NCBI GenBank assembly: GCA_011046415.1
Contig: DSAP01000024.1
Span: forward strand, 1-43,561
Reading direction: 5' to 3'
DNA length: 43,561 nt
Origin: a bacterium
GTDB lineage: Bacteria > Zhuqueibacterota > QNDG01 > JABMRT01
Part shown: positions 9,104 through 16,990 of the stretch, piece by piece
Position numbering within the stretch: position 1 is the stretch's first letter
Layout: every line of letters starts with the position of its first letter
Position numbers and translations under genes: made by a program
Notes under the pieces: generated by a model
What the model was told of the DNA's origin: nothing
What the model saw: only the letters and a program-made list of their open reading frames with translations
Databases searched by the model: none

Positions 9104-9284
9104 ACAAGCCGCGGGCCCGTGTCTTCAAAATCCCGTTTCAATGCATGCCGGGACGGCCTGCTTTTCTCTCCCCGCAAGGAAATCCATATCCCGTCCGATT
9201 CCCGAACCGGAAAAATTCCTAAAAAAGTTCGCGGCCCTGATTTTTCATGTAACATTCAATCTCCAAAATATGGAAAGAGGCGTC

Positions 9285-11675
9285 ATGCAACGCAAGTCTT
9301 CAATTTTTGCAGTCTGTTTTACCTTGTTCGCTCTGACCGGAGTGTTGTTCGCTGCGGAGAGTGAGACCTTCCGTCCCGGACAGATCCGGGGTACCATCCT
9401 GGATCTGAGCACTCAGACCCCCCTTCCCGCGGCCGCGGTGATGATCGCGGGCACGAACCTCGGCGCCGCCGCCGACATGGACGGCAACTATATCATCCAG
9501 CGGGTTCCTTCCGGTATTTACAATGTCCGGTTCACCATGATGGGTTATGAATCGCGCGTCGTGAACAACGTAGTGGTCAATCCGGGACGCACCACCTGGC
9601 AGACCATCGAACTCAAATCCACGGTGCTCGAGATGGAAGGCCTGACCGTCACCGCCGGATTCTTCCAGGAGGCGAGAGATGCCGTGATCTCGAACCGCAG
9701 CATGGATTATGAAGAGATCCGCATGGACCCGGGCAGCGCCGAAGACATCCAGCGTGTGGTCCAGGCGCTGCCGTCCGTGGTCTCCGGTTCCGACCAGGAC
9801 AATGAAATCATCGTGCGCGGAGGCATGCCGGGTGAAAATCTCTTTTTGATGGACCACATCGAGATCCCCAACCCCAACCACTTCGCCCATCAGGGACTCG
9901 GAGGGGGTCCCATCAACATGATCAACACGCAATTCGTCCGCCGGGTCGATTTCTACGCAGGCGCCTTTCCGGCCCGCTATGGAGACAAGGCCTCCTCCGC
10001 GATGGACATCGCGCTCAGGGACGGCGACCGCGAACGCCGCACGGGGCATGGATATCTGGGCATGGCCGGCGCGGGCGTGATGGTCGAAGGCCCCCTCGGA
10101 CAGGGAAAAGGCGCATACATCCTGAGCGTGCGTAAAAGTTTTCTCGACCTGATTATCGCGAGTACCGGCCTCACGGCCGTGCCCCGTTACTACAGCCTCC
10201 AGGGCCGCGCATCCTATGACCTGAACCCGGCCAACCGGCTCATCTGGAACGGCATCTACGGAAACGACGCGATCACGATCGAAGACACCGAGGGCGGCGG
10301 GTATGAACGCGGCGCCGAGAACGTCCGGGCGAAAAGTCAACAATATGCGACCGGCCTGACCCTGCGCACCTTGTACGCAGACCGCGGATACTCGCGGATC
10401 ACGCTCTCACAGGTCGCGAACCGCTGGGATCTTGATGTCTGGAACGAAACGGGGAAAACCTATTACCGGAACCTGTCGACCGAAATGGAAAGAACCCTCA
10501 AGGCCGATCTGACCATGCAGCTGTCCAGGGAGTTTGAAATCGGAACGGGCGGTCATGTAAAGTCCATTCCCTTCGACATCGACATCTGGGCCGACGCGGA
10601 TACGATGCGGGTGTACCGGCCGGGCACCTCGTTCGTGCCGGCCGACTCGCTGATCTATCCGGAATATGCGAGAAAAAACCGCCGGACCACCTGGAAGGCG
10701 GCCGCATACGGACACATGCGGTGGAATCCCTGGATGCGTCTCACCACGACCTGGGGAATCCGGGCCGATTATTTCGGCTATACGGACAGGACGGCCATCG
10801 ATCCGCGCATCGGTTTTTCCTATGCGCTCACCGAGAAGACCGACCTCAATCTCGCGCTGGGGCAATTCTCCCAGTCGCCCGCCTATATTCAGATCACGGC
10901 GCATCCGGACAATGACGATCTGGATTACAAGAAAACCCGGCAGATCGTCTTCGGAATCGCCCGTCTGTTCCGGGAAGAGTTGAAGGGGACGATCGAATTA
11001 TTTTACAAGGATTACAGCAATGTGCCTGTTTCGGAATCCCAACTCACCCCGGATCCGTTCGCGTCTTACGAAGGACGGTTGATCAACAGGGGAGAGGGAT
11101 ACGCCGTGGGGGTCGAGCTCTTCCTTCAGAAAAAACGCGTCCGGCAGTATCATTATACCGCGAGTTATTCCTATTCGATCGCACGGGGAATGGATCCGCG
11201 GTACCGCACGGAATACGACTGGGATTACGACTACCGTCACAACCTCACGCTCATCGGAGGCGCAAAATACGACCTGCGCGACAAGGCATGGTATCAAAAC
11301 ATGAAACGGCATCTTTTCTACAAAATCACGGGGTGGATATTGCCTTTCGCCGATCAGGTCGAGATCGGGGTGCGCTGGCGGTATCTCGGGGGACGGCCAT
11401 ATTCGGAGCGGACCTATCTGCCGCAGTACCGCCGATGGATCGTGGCCCCTGAGACGCCGCTCAACACGCACCGGTATCCCGTCTATCACCGTCTCGACCT
11501 GCGTCTCGACCGGAGATTTATGTTCGACGGATGGAACATGGTCACCTACCTGGACATCATGAACGTGTACGGCCGGGACAATATCTGGATGTATGCCTAC
11601 AATGCGGACGGAAGCCGGGAAAACATCTATCAGTTTCAGGTTTTCCCGGTCGGCGGGATTACGATCGAATTCTGA
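9285..11675 (+). CDS. TonB-dependent receptor with carboxypeptidase-regulatory-like domain
   Basis: Outer-membrane beta-barrel for energised uptake, 796 residues. Order: signal peptide (about 1-23, ending AFA-like FAAES), carboxypeptidase-regulatory-like/Ig-like domain (about 33-112), plug domain (about 130-240, with EIIVRGGMPGENLFLMDHIE), then a barrel ending in a terminal Phe (GGITIEF), the outer-membrane sorting signal. The ATG at 9285 follows GGAAAGAGG. An ATG at 9270 and one at 9141 are in frame, but they would bury the signal peptide. No SusD-like partner is adjacent. The substrate is unknown. It ends only 16 bases from the convergent methyltransferase gene. Confidence 0.92.
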   Translation: MQRKSSIFAVCFTLFALTGVLFAAESETFRPGQIRGTILDLSTQTPLPAAAVMIAGTNLGAAADMDGNYIIQRVPSGIYNVRFTMMGYESRVVNNVVVNPGRTTWQTIELKSTVLEMEGLTVTAGFFQEARDAVISNRSMDYEEIRMDPGSAEDIQRVVQALPSVVSGSDQDNEIIVRGGMPGENLFLMDHIEIPNPNHFAHQGLGGGPINMINTQFVRRVDFYAGAFPARYGDKASSAMDIALRDGDRERRTGHGYLGMAGAGVMVEGPLGQGKGAYILSVRKSFLDLIIASTGLTAVPRYYSLQGRASYDLNPANRLIWNGIYGNDAITIEDTEGGGYERGAENVRAKSQQYATGLTLRTLYADRGYSRITLSQVANRWDLDVWNETGKTYYRNLSTEMERTLKADLTMQLSREFEIGTGGHVKSIPFDIDIWADADTMRVYRPGTSFVPADSLIYPEYARKNRRTTWKAAAYGHMRWNPWMRLTTTWGIRADYFGYTDRTAIDPRIGFSYALTEKTDLNLALGQFSQSPAYIQITAHPDNDDLDYKKTRQIVFGIARLFREELKGTIELFYKDYSNVPVSESQLTPDPFASYEGRLINRGEGYAVGVELFLQKKRVRQYHYTASYSYSIARGMDPRYRTEYDWDYDYRHNLTLIGGAKYDLRDKAWYQNMKRHLFYKITGWILPFADQVEIGVRWRYLGGRPYSERTYLPQYRRWIVAPETPLNTHRYPVYHRLDLRLDRRFMFDGWNMVTYLDIMNVYGRDNIWMYAYNADGSRENIYQFQVFPVGGITIEF

Positions 11676-11691
11676 CTTTTGACGTCAGGGA

Positions 11692-12168
11692 TCATCTGAG
11701 TCTCTTCGGGATCCATCGGCCCGTCTTGTTCTTGTATTCCAGGTAGGCGGCTCCGAATTTCATTTCCAGTAATTTTTCTTCGTATCCGGCGATATAATGA
11801 TGGAAAAGGAAGATGACTCCAAACAAAGCCAGGCTGATCAGAGACAGGGTAGACAGGACGCATCCGAGATAGGCCAGAAGGCTGGCCGGATAAAGCGGAT
11901 GCCGGACATAGCGAAACGGGCCGGTTGAAACGACATCACCGGCCCGCCTGTCCCGACGGACGATAAAATGCGCCTTGCCGAAAAGAATCAGCGCGATACC
12001 GAGACACACCCCGGCCGGGAAAAGCCGGCCCCGGAGCGGAATAAAATCCGTCATCCATGTCGAGACCTGCAGGATGAACGAATCGACCGTCCAGACGACG
12101 AGAAACAGCGTCAGGAGGAGGAGCTGTCCCGCATCCCCGAATGGATGTTCTCCGTTGCGTTCTTTCAT
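11692..12168 (-). CDS. ICMT/PEMT-like membrane methyltransferase
   Basis: Integral-membrane SAM-dependent methyltransferase of the isoprenylcysteine carboxyl methyltransferase / phospholipid methyltransferase type, about 158 residues with four to five membrane helices. The family signature is clear: GPFRYVRHPLYPASLLAYLG, then a YEEKLLEMKFG...YLEYKNKTGRWIP end. The target (lipid or small isoprenoid) is unknown. Two starts compete. The ATG at 12174 makes an ATGA overlap with the upstream gene, and the ATG at 12168 has GGGAG at ideal spacing; I use the latter. It is the third gene of an ECF-sigma operon. Confidence 0.85.
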   Translation of the reverse strand: MKERNGEHPFGDAGQLLLLTLFLVVWTVDSFILQVSTWMTDFIPLRGRLFPAGVCLGIALILFGKAHFIVRRDRRAGDVVSTGPFRYVRHPLYPASLLAYLGCVLSTLSLISLALFGVIFLFHHYIAGYEEKLLEMKFGAAYLEYKNKTGRWIPKRLR

Positions 12169-12170
12169 CG

Positions 12171-12491
12171 TCATGCTCCCGATTCCTTCTCGGCTCCACG
12201 CGCATCCGCAAAGAGATGGCCTTCGAGTTTGTCCCTGAAAGGATGTTTCCATCCGGGCGTACATTTCGCGACCTCTCTGTGCGGGTGATGCCCCCCCGCC
12301 TTGAAGAGCAGGTGCGACAGGATGACCAGCCCCCAGGCCTGCCAGAACGAGATCGCCGGCAGCCCGAATATAGGGGGCATGAGCCGGTTCCAGAGCAGCA
12401 TGACGATCCAGCCGAAGACAAAGGCGATCAGCACGCCGAGCACGACGCCTCCGATCACCATGCCGATGAATTTCAAAATTTTCGGAAACAT
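12171..12491 (-). CDS. Small membrane protein in ECF operon
   Basis: A 106-residue protein with two N-terminal hydrophobic segments (about residues 5-35 and 45-65) and a hydrophilic, histidine-rich C-terminal half (GGHHPHRE). Similar small proteins with FGLPAISFWQAWGL-like cores occur next to ECF sigma genes, as I recall, but their role is not known to me. It lies nine bases after the sigma gene and overlaps the methyltransferase start region. It could act as a membrane-bound partner of the sigma factor, taking the place of a classical anti-sigma factor, but no zinc-finger anti-sigma motif is visible. Confidence 0.75.
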   Translation of the reverse strand: MFPKILKFIGMVIGGVVLGVLIAFVFGWIVMLLWNRLMPPIFGLPAISFWQAWGLVILSHLLFKAGGHHPHREVAKCTPGWKHPFRDKLEGHLFADARGAEKESGA

Positions 12492-12500
12492 GGTCTCCTC

Positions 12501-13040
12501 CTATTCGAGTTCGTCTTTCAGATGCTTCAGCTTCTTGCGCAACGATTCAAGCGCATACCGTTTACGTGAAATCAGCGTATTGACGGATTCACCGGTCATC
12601 CCTGATATTTCATGAAATGTGCGGCCTTCGATCATCTGCCAGAGGATGACCCGGCGCTGGTTTTCAGGCAATCTGCCGAGGGCCTCCGTGACGGCATTCA
12701 GAATACGCTTCCGGACATACTGTTTTTCCGGATTCAGTCCGCTTTCCCAGATCAATGCGTGCAGGGAGGGTTCCGTCTCCGGATTAATCAACCGGATGAT
12801 CCGCCGGCTTTTCCCCCGATACCAGTCGGTGATCCGGTTCCGGGCCGACACATAGAGCCAGCCCGCCAGATTCTCGATCGGTTCGGTGATGCTGTATCCG
12901 CGCAGGGTGTGATAGAAGACATCCTGCAAAATGTCTTCTGCGTCCTCGATGCGATCAACCCGTTGCCGGATATAAGTCAGAAGCCCGGTCTTTTCCCTGA
13001 GGAAGATACGGCCCAAATTGTTTCTGTATTCAGCGCTCAT
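12501..13040 (-). CDS. ECF sigma factor
   Basis: RNA polymerase sigma-70 family, extracytoplasmic-function group, 179 residues. Region 2 is seen at about 20-80 (RIEDAEDILQDVFYHTL ... NLAGWLYVSARNRITDWYR), and region 4 at about 115-170 (LGRLPENQRRVILWQMIEG ... TGESVNTLISRKRYAL, the helix-turn-helix). It leads a three-gene minus-strand operon with a small membrane protein and an ICMT-like methyltransferase. No zinc-finger anti-sigma gene is adjacent, unlike the second ECF gene at 14121. Autoregulation is likely for this class but not shown by the sequence. Confidence 0.93.
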   Translation of the reverse strand: MSAEYRNNLGRIFLREKTGLLTYIRQRVDRIEDAEDILQDVFYHTLRGYSITEPIENLAGWLYVSARNRITDWYRGKSRRIIRLINPETEPSLHALIWESGLNPEKQYVRKRILNAVTEALGRLPENQRRVILWQMIEGRTFHEISGMTGESVNTLISRKRYALESLRKKLKHLKDELE

Positions 13041-13264
13041 GGCACCCTGATAGACGAACGGAAACTGAAAATATTGTACACTTTTTTTATCAACCGAATG
13101 TCATGCATTGTAAAATGTCGTTTTCGGGGCGGTTTTTTGCTTGCTTCCCCGGCAAACTGCGCATAAATTCAATACGTCCTCATGGGCCGGCGAAACCGTC
13201 CGCCGGGACGGGGATACGCATGCGACGGTTTTTCATTCCCTTTTCCGAAGGAGGAAACATCTTG

Positions 13265-13966
13265 ATGAAACGATTTGTTTGGATTCTGATCGGCACGGCC
13301 CTTCTCGGTTCCGTGCTGTGCACACGGGACCGGGGACGTGAAGAGAAGCCGTCCCGAATGACCGTTCAAATTCGGCTCACCCTGAAAGGACCCGCCTATC
13401 AGGGAGATTATTATCCGGCGTTTTTGACCGTCCCGACCGACTACGCCCTCTGGATCGAGGACGCGGACCGGAATTTTGTGAAGACCCTGAAGATCTCGCC
13501 CGTCGCCGTGACGGTCGATTCGGTGCAGGGAGCGCACATCGACCATCTTCCGGCCTGGGGTGAGGCATCGGGCTGGACCTATGCGGATCTGCAGGGAGAA
13601 ACCGCCGCGGGAGTTGCGCCGTCCTTCGACGGCCTCACGGGTGCCAGCCCCGATTTCGGGGCGGACCCTTCCGAACAGACGATCTCCGCGACCTGGGATC
13701 TGATGGACGGGGATGGGAATTCTGTGCCTGCCGGCGTCTATTATTGTTTCGCGGAGGCCGCCAACATCCTCAAGGATGGGGATTTCGAGACGCGGACCGA
13801 GACCGCTTTCGCGATCCTGTCCGAAACCATCCACATCCTGCTCGACATCGGGAAGGGCACCTTCGAAATCGGACCGGTCACCGAGAACCTGACCGGCATG
13901 GAGGCGGTTTTTATCACGGAACCGTCCGAATCTATCGGGAAAACCCTAACCGGAATCGATTCCTGA
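13265..13966 (+). CDS. Secreted DUF2271-like protein
   Basis: A 233-residue exported protein with a signal peptide (about 1-19; a Cys at 19 is present, but the preceding residues are a poor lipobox). The body resembles DUF2271-type periplasmic proteins with a FlgD-like beta fold: an early YALWIEDADRNFVKTL segment, LPAW, a LTGASP element, then WDLMDGDGNSVPAGVYYCF. DUF2271 proteins often accompany flavin- or metal-related periplasmic redox systems; the function is unknown. The ATG at 13265 is preceded by AAGGAGG with ten bases of spacing. Upstream in-frame sequence to 13103 looks non-coding. A clear terminator follows, so it is a single-gene unit. Confidence 0.7.
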   Translation: MKRFVWILIGTALLGSVLCTRDRGREEKPSRMTVQIRLTLKGPAYQGDYYPAFLTVPTDYALWIEDADRNFVKTLKISPVAVTVDSVQGAHIDHLPAWGEASGWTYADLQGETAAGVAPSFDGLTGASPDFGADPSEQTISATWDLMDGDGNSVPAGVYYCFAEAANILKDGDFETRTETAFAILSETIHILLDIGKGTFEIGPVTENLTGMEAVFITEPSESIGKTLTGIDS

Positions 13967-13989
13967 TCCGCCGGGTCATCTTCGAAAGC

Positions 13990-14026
13990 CGTCCCGGGTT
14001 TGTTCCAGATCCGGGACGCTTTTTTG
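13990..14026 (+). terminator. Intrinsic terminator after DUF2271-like gene
   Basis: Stem CGTCCCGG (13990-13997) pairs with CCGGGACG (14011-14018), followed by CTTTTTTG. This is a standard Rho-independent terminator on the plus strand, 23 bases after the gene stop. Confidence 0.85.
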
Positions 14027-14120
14027 TTTCAGACAGGCATCCCATCGTCCAAAATAATTGAATATTTTTCCCTGAAATCTGTTTATATTATCAAAGACTC
14101 CCGACAATCCGAGGATCAGA

Positions 14121-14690
14121 ATGGACGAAGCGGCAGCCATCCGGCTATGCCTCAAATACCGCGACCCGGCCGGATTCGAATTCCTGGTCAATCAGTATAA
14201 ACGCGAGGCGTTTTTCCACGCGGTGACGCTGCTGGGCAATCCCGAGGACGCGGCCGACGCTTGCCAGGAATCCTTTTCCCGTGCGTTTTCGGCCATGCCG
14301 CGGCTTTCCCATCTCGACCGGTTTTATCCCTGGTTTTACCGAATCCTCCGCAATTGCTGTCTGAATCTCCTCGCCCGTCGGCAAACGGCCCGGAAATACC
14401 GCATCGAAAACGCCCACAAGGATCACGCCGATGTTTCGGGCTGTCCCCAAACCATTCTCGAAAAGGAAGAAGACCGCAAACGGATTTGGGAGGTTCTTCA
14501 GGGTCTCAATCCGGAATTCAGGGAGATCCTGGTGATGAAATACATCCGCGATTGTCGGTATGAACAAATCGCCGAGGTGCTGGATATCCCGCGCGGCACC
14601 GTGATGAGCCGGCTTTATTATGCAAGAAAGGCCTTCCGTGATGCCTATACCGCGCACGGGGAAGAAAGGAAAGAAGGGGTGACGATATGA
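14121..14690 (+). CDS. ECF sigma factor (RpoE-like)
   Basis: Sigma-70 family ECF factor of 189 residues. Region 2 includes NPEDAADACQESFSRAF and FYPWFYRILRNCCLNLL. Region 4 includes LNPEFREILVMKYIRDCRYEQIAEVL and the helix-turn-helix IPRGTVMSRLYYARKAF. The stop overlaps the start of the zinc-finger anti-sigma gene (ATGA at 14687), a standard sigma/anti-sigma arrangement. The same transcript probably continues through a YbjQ-family gene and an NfeD-SPFH pair. An AT-rich stretch with TATATTAT at 14084-14091 could be its promoter, but a matching -35 at correct spacing is not obvious. Confidence 0.94.
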   Translation: MDEAAAIRLCLKYRDPAGFEFLVNQYKREAFFHAVTLLGNPEDAADACQESFSRAFSAMPRLSHLDRFYPWFYRILRNCCLNLLARRQTARKYRIENAHKDHADVSGCPQTILEKEEDRKRIWEVLQGLNPEFREILVMKYIRDCRYEQIAEVLDIPRGTVMSRLYYARKAFRDAYTAHGEERKEGVTI

Positions 14691-15124
14691 GTGCCTGTGA
14701 CGACTTCAAGGGACTTTTGATGGGGTTGATCGATGAGGAGTTGACACCGGACGAAACCGGCCGGGTGCATCGCCACCTGAAACGATGCGCCGCCTGCCGC
14801 CGGGAATACGAACAGCTCCGGGAAACCGCATCGAAGATCGGCGGCGTTTCGTACAGGGAACCCGCCGACGAGGTCCTCGAATCCCTGTGGAACGCACCGT
14901 ACAGCCATTATACCCGGGTCTCGGGAATCGTCCTGATCATCGGCGGCTGGGCCGCCCTGATCCTGTACATTCTCTATGAATGGATCGTCAGAAACAGCCA
15001 GGGGATATTCCCGAAGATCGGCGCGGCCATGATGATAGTCGGGTTTGTCATTTTACTCTTCACGGCGATCCGCGAACGGATTGTCAAACACAAGGTCGAT
15101 CCATACAGGGAGGTCGTTCGATGA
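14687..15124 (+). CDS. Zinc-finger anti-sigma factor
   Basis: Membrane anti-sigma factor, 145 residues. The cytoplasmic N-terminal ZAS domain carries the H-x3-C-x2-C motif (His30, Cys34, Cys37 in HRHLKRCAAC), with an upstream Cys4. Two membrane helices follow (about residues 80-102 and 110-130), and the C terminus is cytoplasmic and basic. It should hold the preceding ECF sigma factor at the membrane until a signal is received. It overlaps the sigma gene before it and the YbjQ gene after it by four bases each (ATGA), indicating translational coupling. Confidence 0.9.
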   Translation: MSACDDFKGLLMGLIDEELTPDETGRVHRHLKRCAACRREYEQLRETASKIGGVSYREPADEVLESLWNAPYSHYTRVSGIVLIIGGWAALILYILYEWIVRNSQGIFPKIGAAMMIVGFVILLFTAIRERIVKHKVDPYREVVR

Positions 15125-15435
15125 TTATGACCACGACGGATGAAATTCACGGAAAGAAAATCGTGAAGAATCTGGGGCTGGTATACGGCAATACCATCCG
15201 GTGCAGCCATATGGGGATGGACATCATGGCGATTGTCAAAAACATCGTCGGCGGCGAAGTCAATGAATACACCAAACTGATCGCAGAGGCCCGTGAACAG
15301 GCCATCGACCGGATGTGCGACGAAGCGAAGCGGCTCGGGGCGAACGCGGTGATGGCGGTCCGGTTTTCCACATCCGAGGTCATGCAGGGTGCCGCGGAAC
15401 TGCTGGTCTACGGCACGGCGGTATGGGTCGAATAA
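15121..15435 (+). CDS. YbjQ family (UPF0145, heavy-metal-binding domain) protein
   Basis: A 104-residue protein of the YbjQ/UPF0145 family, whose members form pentameric rings and have been called a putative heavy-metal-binding domain. Recognisable parts are GKKIVKNLGLVYGNTIRC, EYTKLIAEAREQAIDRM and the conserved GANAVMAVRF near residue 77. The start ATG shares bases with the anti-sigma stop. Its role in the sigma operon is unknown. The ring-forming fold and the following NfeD-SPFH genes point to an envelope function, which is inference. Confidence 0.9.
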   Translation: MIMTTTDEIHGKKIVKNLGLVYGNTIRCSHMGMDIMAIVKNIVGGEVNEYTKLIAEAREQAIDRMCDEAKRLGANAVMAVRFSTSEVMQGAAELLVYGTAVWVE

Positions 15436-15440
15436 AAATC

Positions 15441-15468
15441 CCTTTTAACTGTTTGATGGATTAAAAGG
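15441..15468 (+). promoter_or_regulatory. Hairpin overlapping the nfeD ribosome site
   Basis: CCTTTTAA (15441-15448) pairs with TTAAAAGG (15461-15468) around a 12-base loop. The right arm runs into the AAAAGGAGG ribosome site of the GTG-started short nfeD gene. Folding could lower its translation or weakly terminate the sigma operon. No T-run follows the stem, which argues against a true terminator. Confidence 0.45.
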
Positions 15469-15475
15469 AGGAATC

Positions 15476-15955
15476 GTGGAAACGGCAAATGAATGGTTAC
15501 GGCCGGAACTGATCTGGTTTCTGGTGGGGATCGGACTCCTCATCGCGGAATTTGCGATACCGGGACTGGTCATCTTTTTCTTCGGTGTCGGGGCGTGCAT
15601 CGTGGCGACGCTCTGCCTTATTTTCGATCTTCCGTTGAACCTTCAGCTCCTGATATTCATCCTTTCGTCTACAATCCTGCTGATTTCGCTCAGAAAATGG
15701 GTGGGTAAAATCTTCGTGGGGCGCGTCAGCGGGTATCAGGAAATGGACGACGAGAATGCGGACTTAGTCGGCAGGCGCGCGTTCGCCGAGGCCCGGATCG
15801 CGCCCGACGTCCCGGGGAGGATCGAACTGAACGGCACCCTGTGGAGGGCCATTTCGGACGTGACGATCCCGAAAGGCACCCCGGTCGAAGTCATCGAGAA
15901 ACAGAACATCACCCTGAAAGTCAAGCCCTTCCATGAAGAAAGGAGCAAGCCATGA
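15476..15955 (+). CDS. NfeD family protein (short form)
   Basis: Short NfeD protein of 159 residues lacking the ClpP-like protease domain. It has two to three membrane helices (about residues 13-75) with the typical LIAEFAIPGLVIFFFGVGA, then a soluble OB-fold (about 95-150) that includes GRIELNGTLWRAIS. Short NfeD proteins pair with SPFH proteins and are thought to help their assembly or localisation. The GTG start is supported by AAGGAGG five bases upstream and by the correct N terminus. The stop overlaps the SPFH gene start by four bases. Confidence 0.92.
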   Translation: METANEWLRPELIWFLVGIGLLIAEFAIPGLVIFFFGVGACIVATLCLIFDLPLNLQLLIFILSSTILLISLRKWVGKIFVGRVSGYQEMDDENADLVGRRAFAEARIAPDVPGRIELNGTLWRAISDVTIPKGTPVEVIEKQNITLKVKPFHEERSKP

Positions 15956-16884
15956 ATTTCCTGACCCTGATTCTGTGGGCACTGATTATCTTCGTTGTCA
16001 TCACGCTCCTGCGATGCATCCGCATCGTTCCACAGAAAACCGCTTATATCGTCGAACGTCTGGGGAAATACCATACCACGCTCGGAGCCGGATTCCATCT
16101 CCTTGTCCCTTTCATCGACAATGTGGCCTATAAGCACACGCTCAAGGAGCAGGCCGTGGACGTGGCGCCGCAGACCTGTATCACGAAGGACAACATCTCG
16201 GTCGAAGTGGACGGAATCCTCTACATGATGGTGATTGATCCCCAGAGAGCCAGTTACGGCATCGATAATTACAAGTTCGCCTCGACCCAGCTCGCACAGA
16301 CGACCATGCGAAGTATCATCGGCAAACTCGAACTGGACCGGACATTCGAGGAACGCGAAACCATCAACGCCAGCATCGTGGAGGCGGTTGACAAGGCGTC
16401 CGATCCATGGGGTGTCAAGGTAACGCGTTACGAGGTGAAGAACATCACGCCGCCCCAGTCCATCAAGGACGCGATGGAAAAACAGATGCGCGCCGAACGC
16501 GAGAAACGGGCGCTGATCGCGGAATCCGAAGGCGATCGTCAGGCCAAAATCAACCGGGCCGAAGGCGAACGACAGAGCATGATCGCCCAATCCGAAGGCG
16601 AGAAGCAGAAAAGAATCAATGAGGCCGAGGGGCGCGCCGAAGAAATCCGAAAAGTCGCCATGGCTACGGCCGAAGGCATCCGGGAAATTGCCACGGCAAT
16701 CATCGACAAAGGCGGCAGGGAAGCGGTCAATCTGCGGGTCGCCGAGCAATACATCCAGGAATTCGGCAACCTGGCCAAAGCCAACAACACGATGATCATT
16801 CCCACCGATCTGGCCAACATCGCCGGTGTGGTCAAGGCGGCCACCTCGGTGATCCGGGAACAGGAAAAAGACAACCCGAAATAG
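15952..16884 (+). CDS. qmcA: SPFH-domain paraslipin (QmcA/YbbK-type)
   Basis: A 310-residue membrane-microdomain scaffold protein of the paraslipin (QmcA) class. It has one N-terminal membrane helix (about 3-20), an SPFH domain (about 22-190, beginning VPQKTAYIVERLGKYH) and a long coiled coil with repeated glutamate/alanine-rich units (about 185-250: AESEGDRQAK, NRAEGERQS, AQSEGEKQ). A C-terminal segment ends VVKAATSVIREQ. It partners the short NfeD encoded just before it (ATGA overlap), the bacterial YbbK-YbbL arrangement. A weak terminator follows. The other SPFH gene of the window (5418-6170) is a slipin, a different subclass. Confidence 0.94.
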   Translation: MNFLTLILWALIIFVVITLLRCIRIVPQKTAYIVERLGKYHTTLGAGFHLLVPFIDNVAYKHTLKEQAVDVAPQTCITKDNISVEVDGILYMMVIDPQRASYGIDNYKFASTQLAQTTMRSIIGKLELDRTFEERETINASIVEAVDKASDPWGVKVTRYEVKNITPPQSIKDAMEKQMRAEREKRALIAESEGDRQAKINRAEGERQSMIAQSEGEKQKRINEAEGRAEEIRKVAMATAEGIREIATAIIDKGGREAVNLRVAEQYIQEFGNLAKANNTMIIPTDLANIAGVVKAATSVIREQEKDNPK

Positions 16885-16909
16885 TTGAATTGTAAAGACA
16901 CGTATCCGA

Positions 16910-16950
16910 AACCCGGAGTTGCATTTGATGCGGCTCCGGGTTATATTTTG
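16910..16950 (+). terminator. Probable terminator after qmcA
   Basis: AACCCGGAG (16910-16918) pairs with CTCCGGGTT (16934-16942), a nine-pair stem with a 15-base loop, followed by ATATTTTG. It is T-rich but not a perfect T-run. It ends 41 bases before the DUF1846 start. Confidence 0.6.
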
Positions 16951-16990
16951 TCAGGTCACAGGGTGCCATTTTTCACAACGAGGACTTTCC

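Noticed and set aside
9285-11675. A SusC/SusD polysaccharide utilisation locus
   Set aside because: No SusD-like gene or glycoside hydrolase is adjacent to this receptor.
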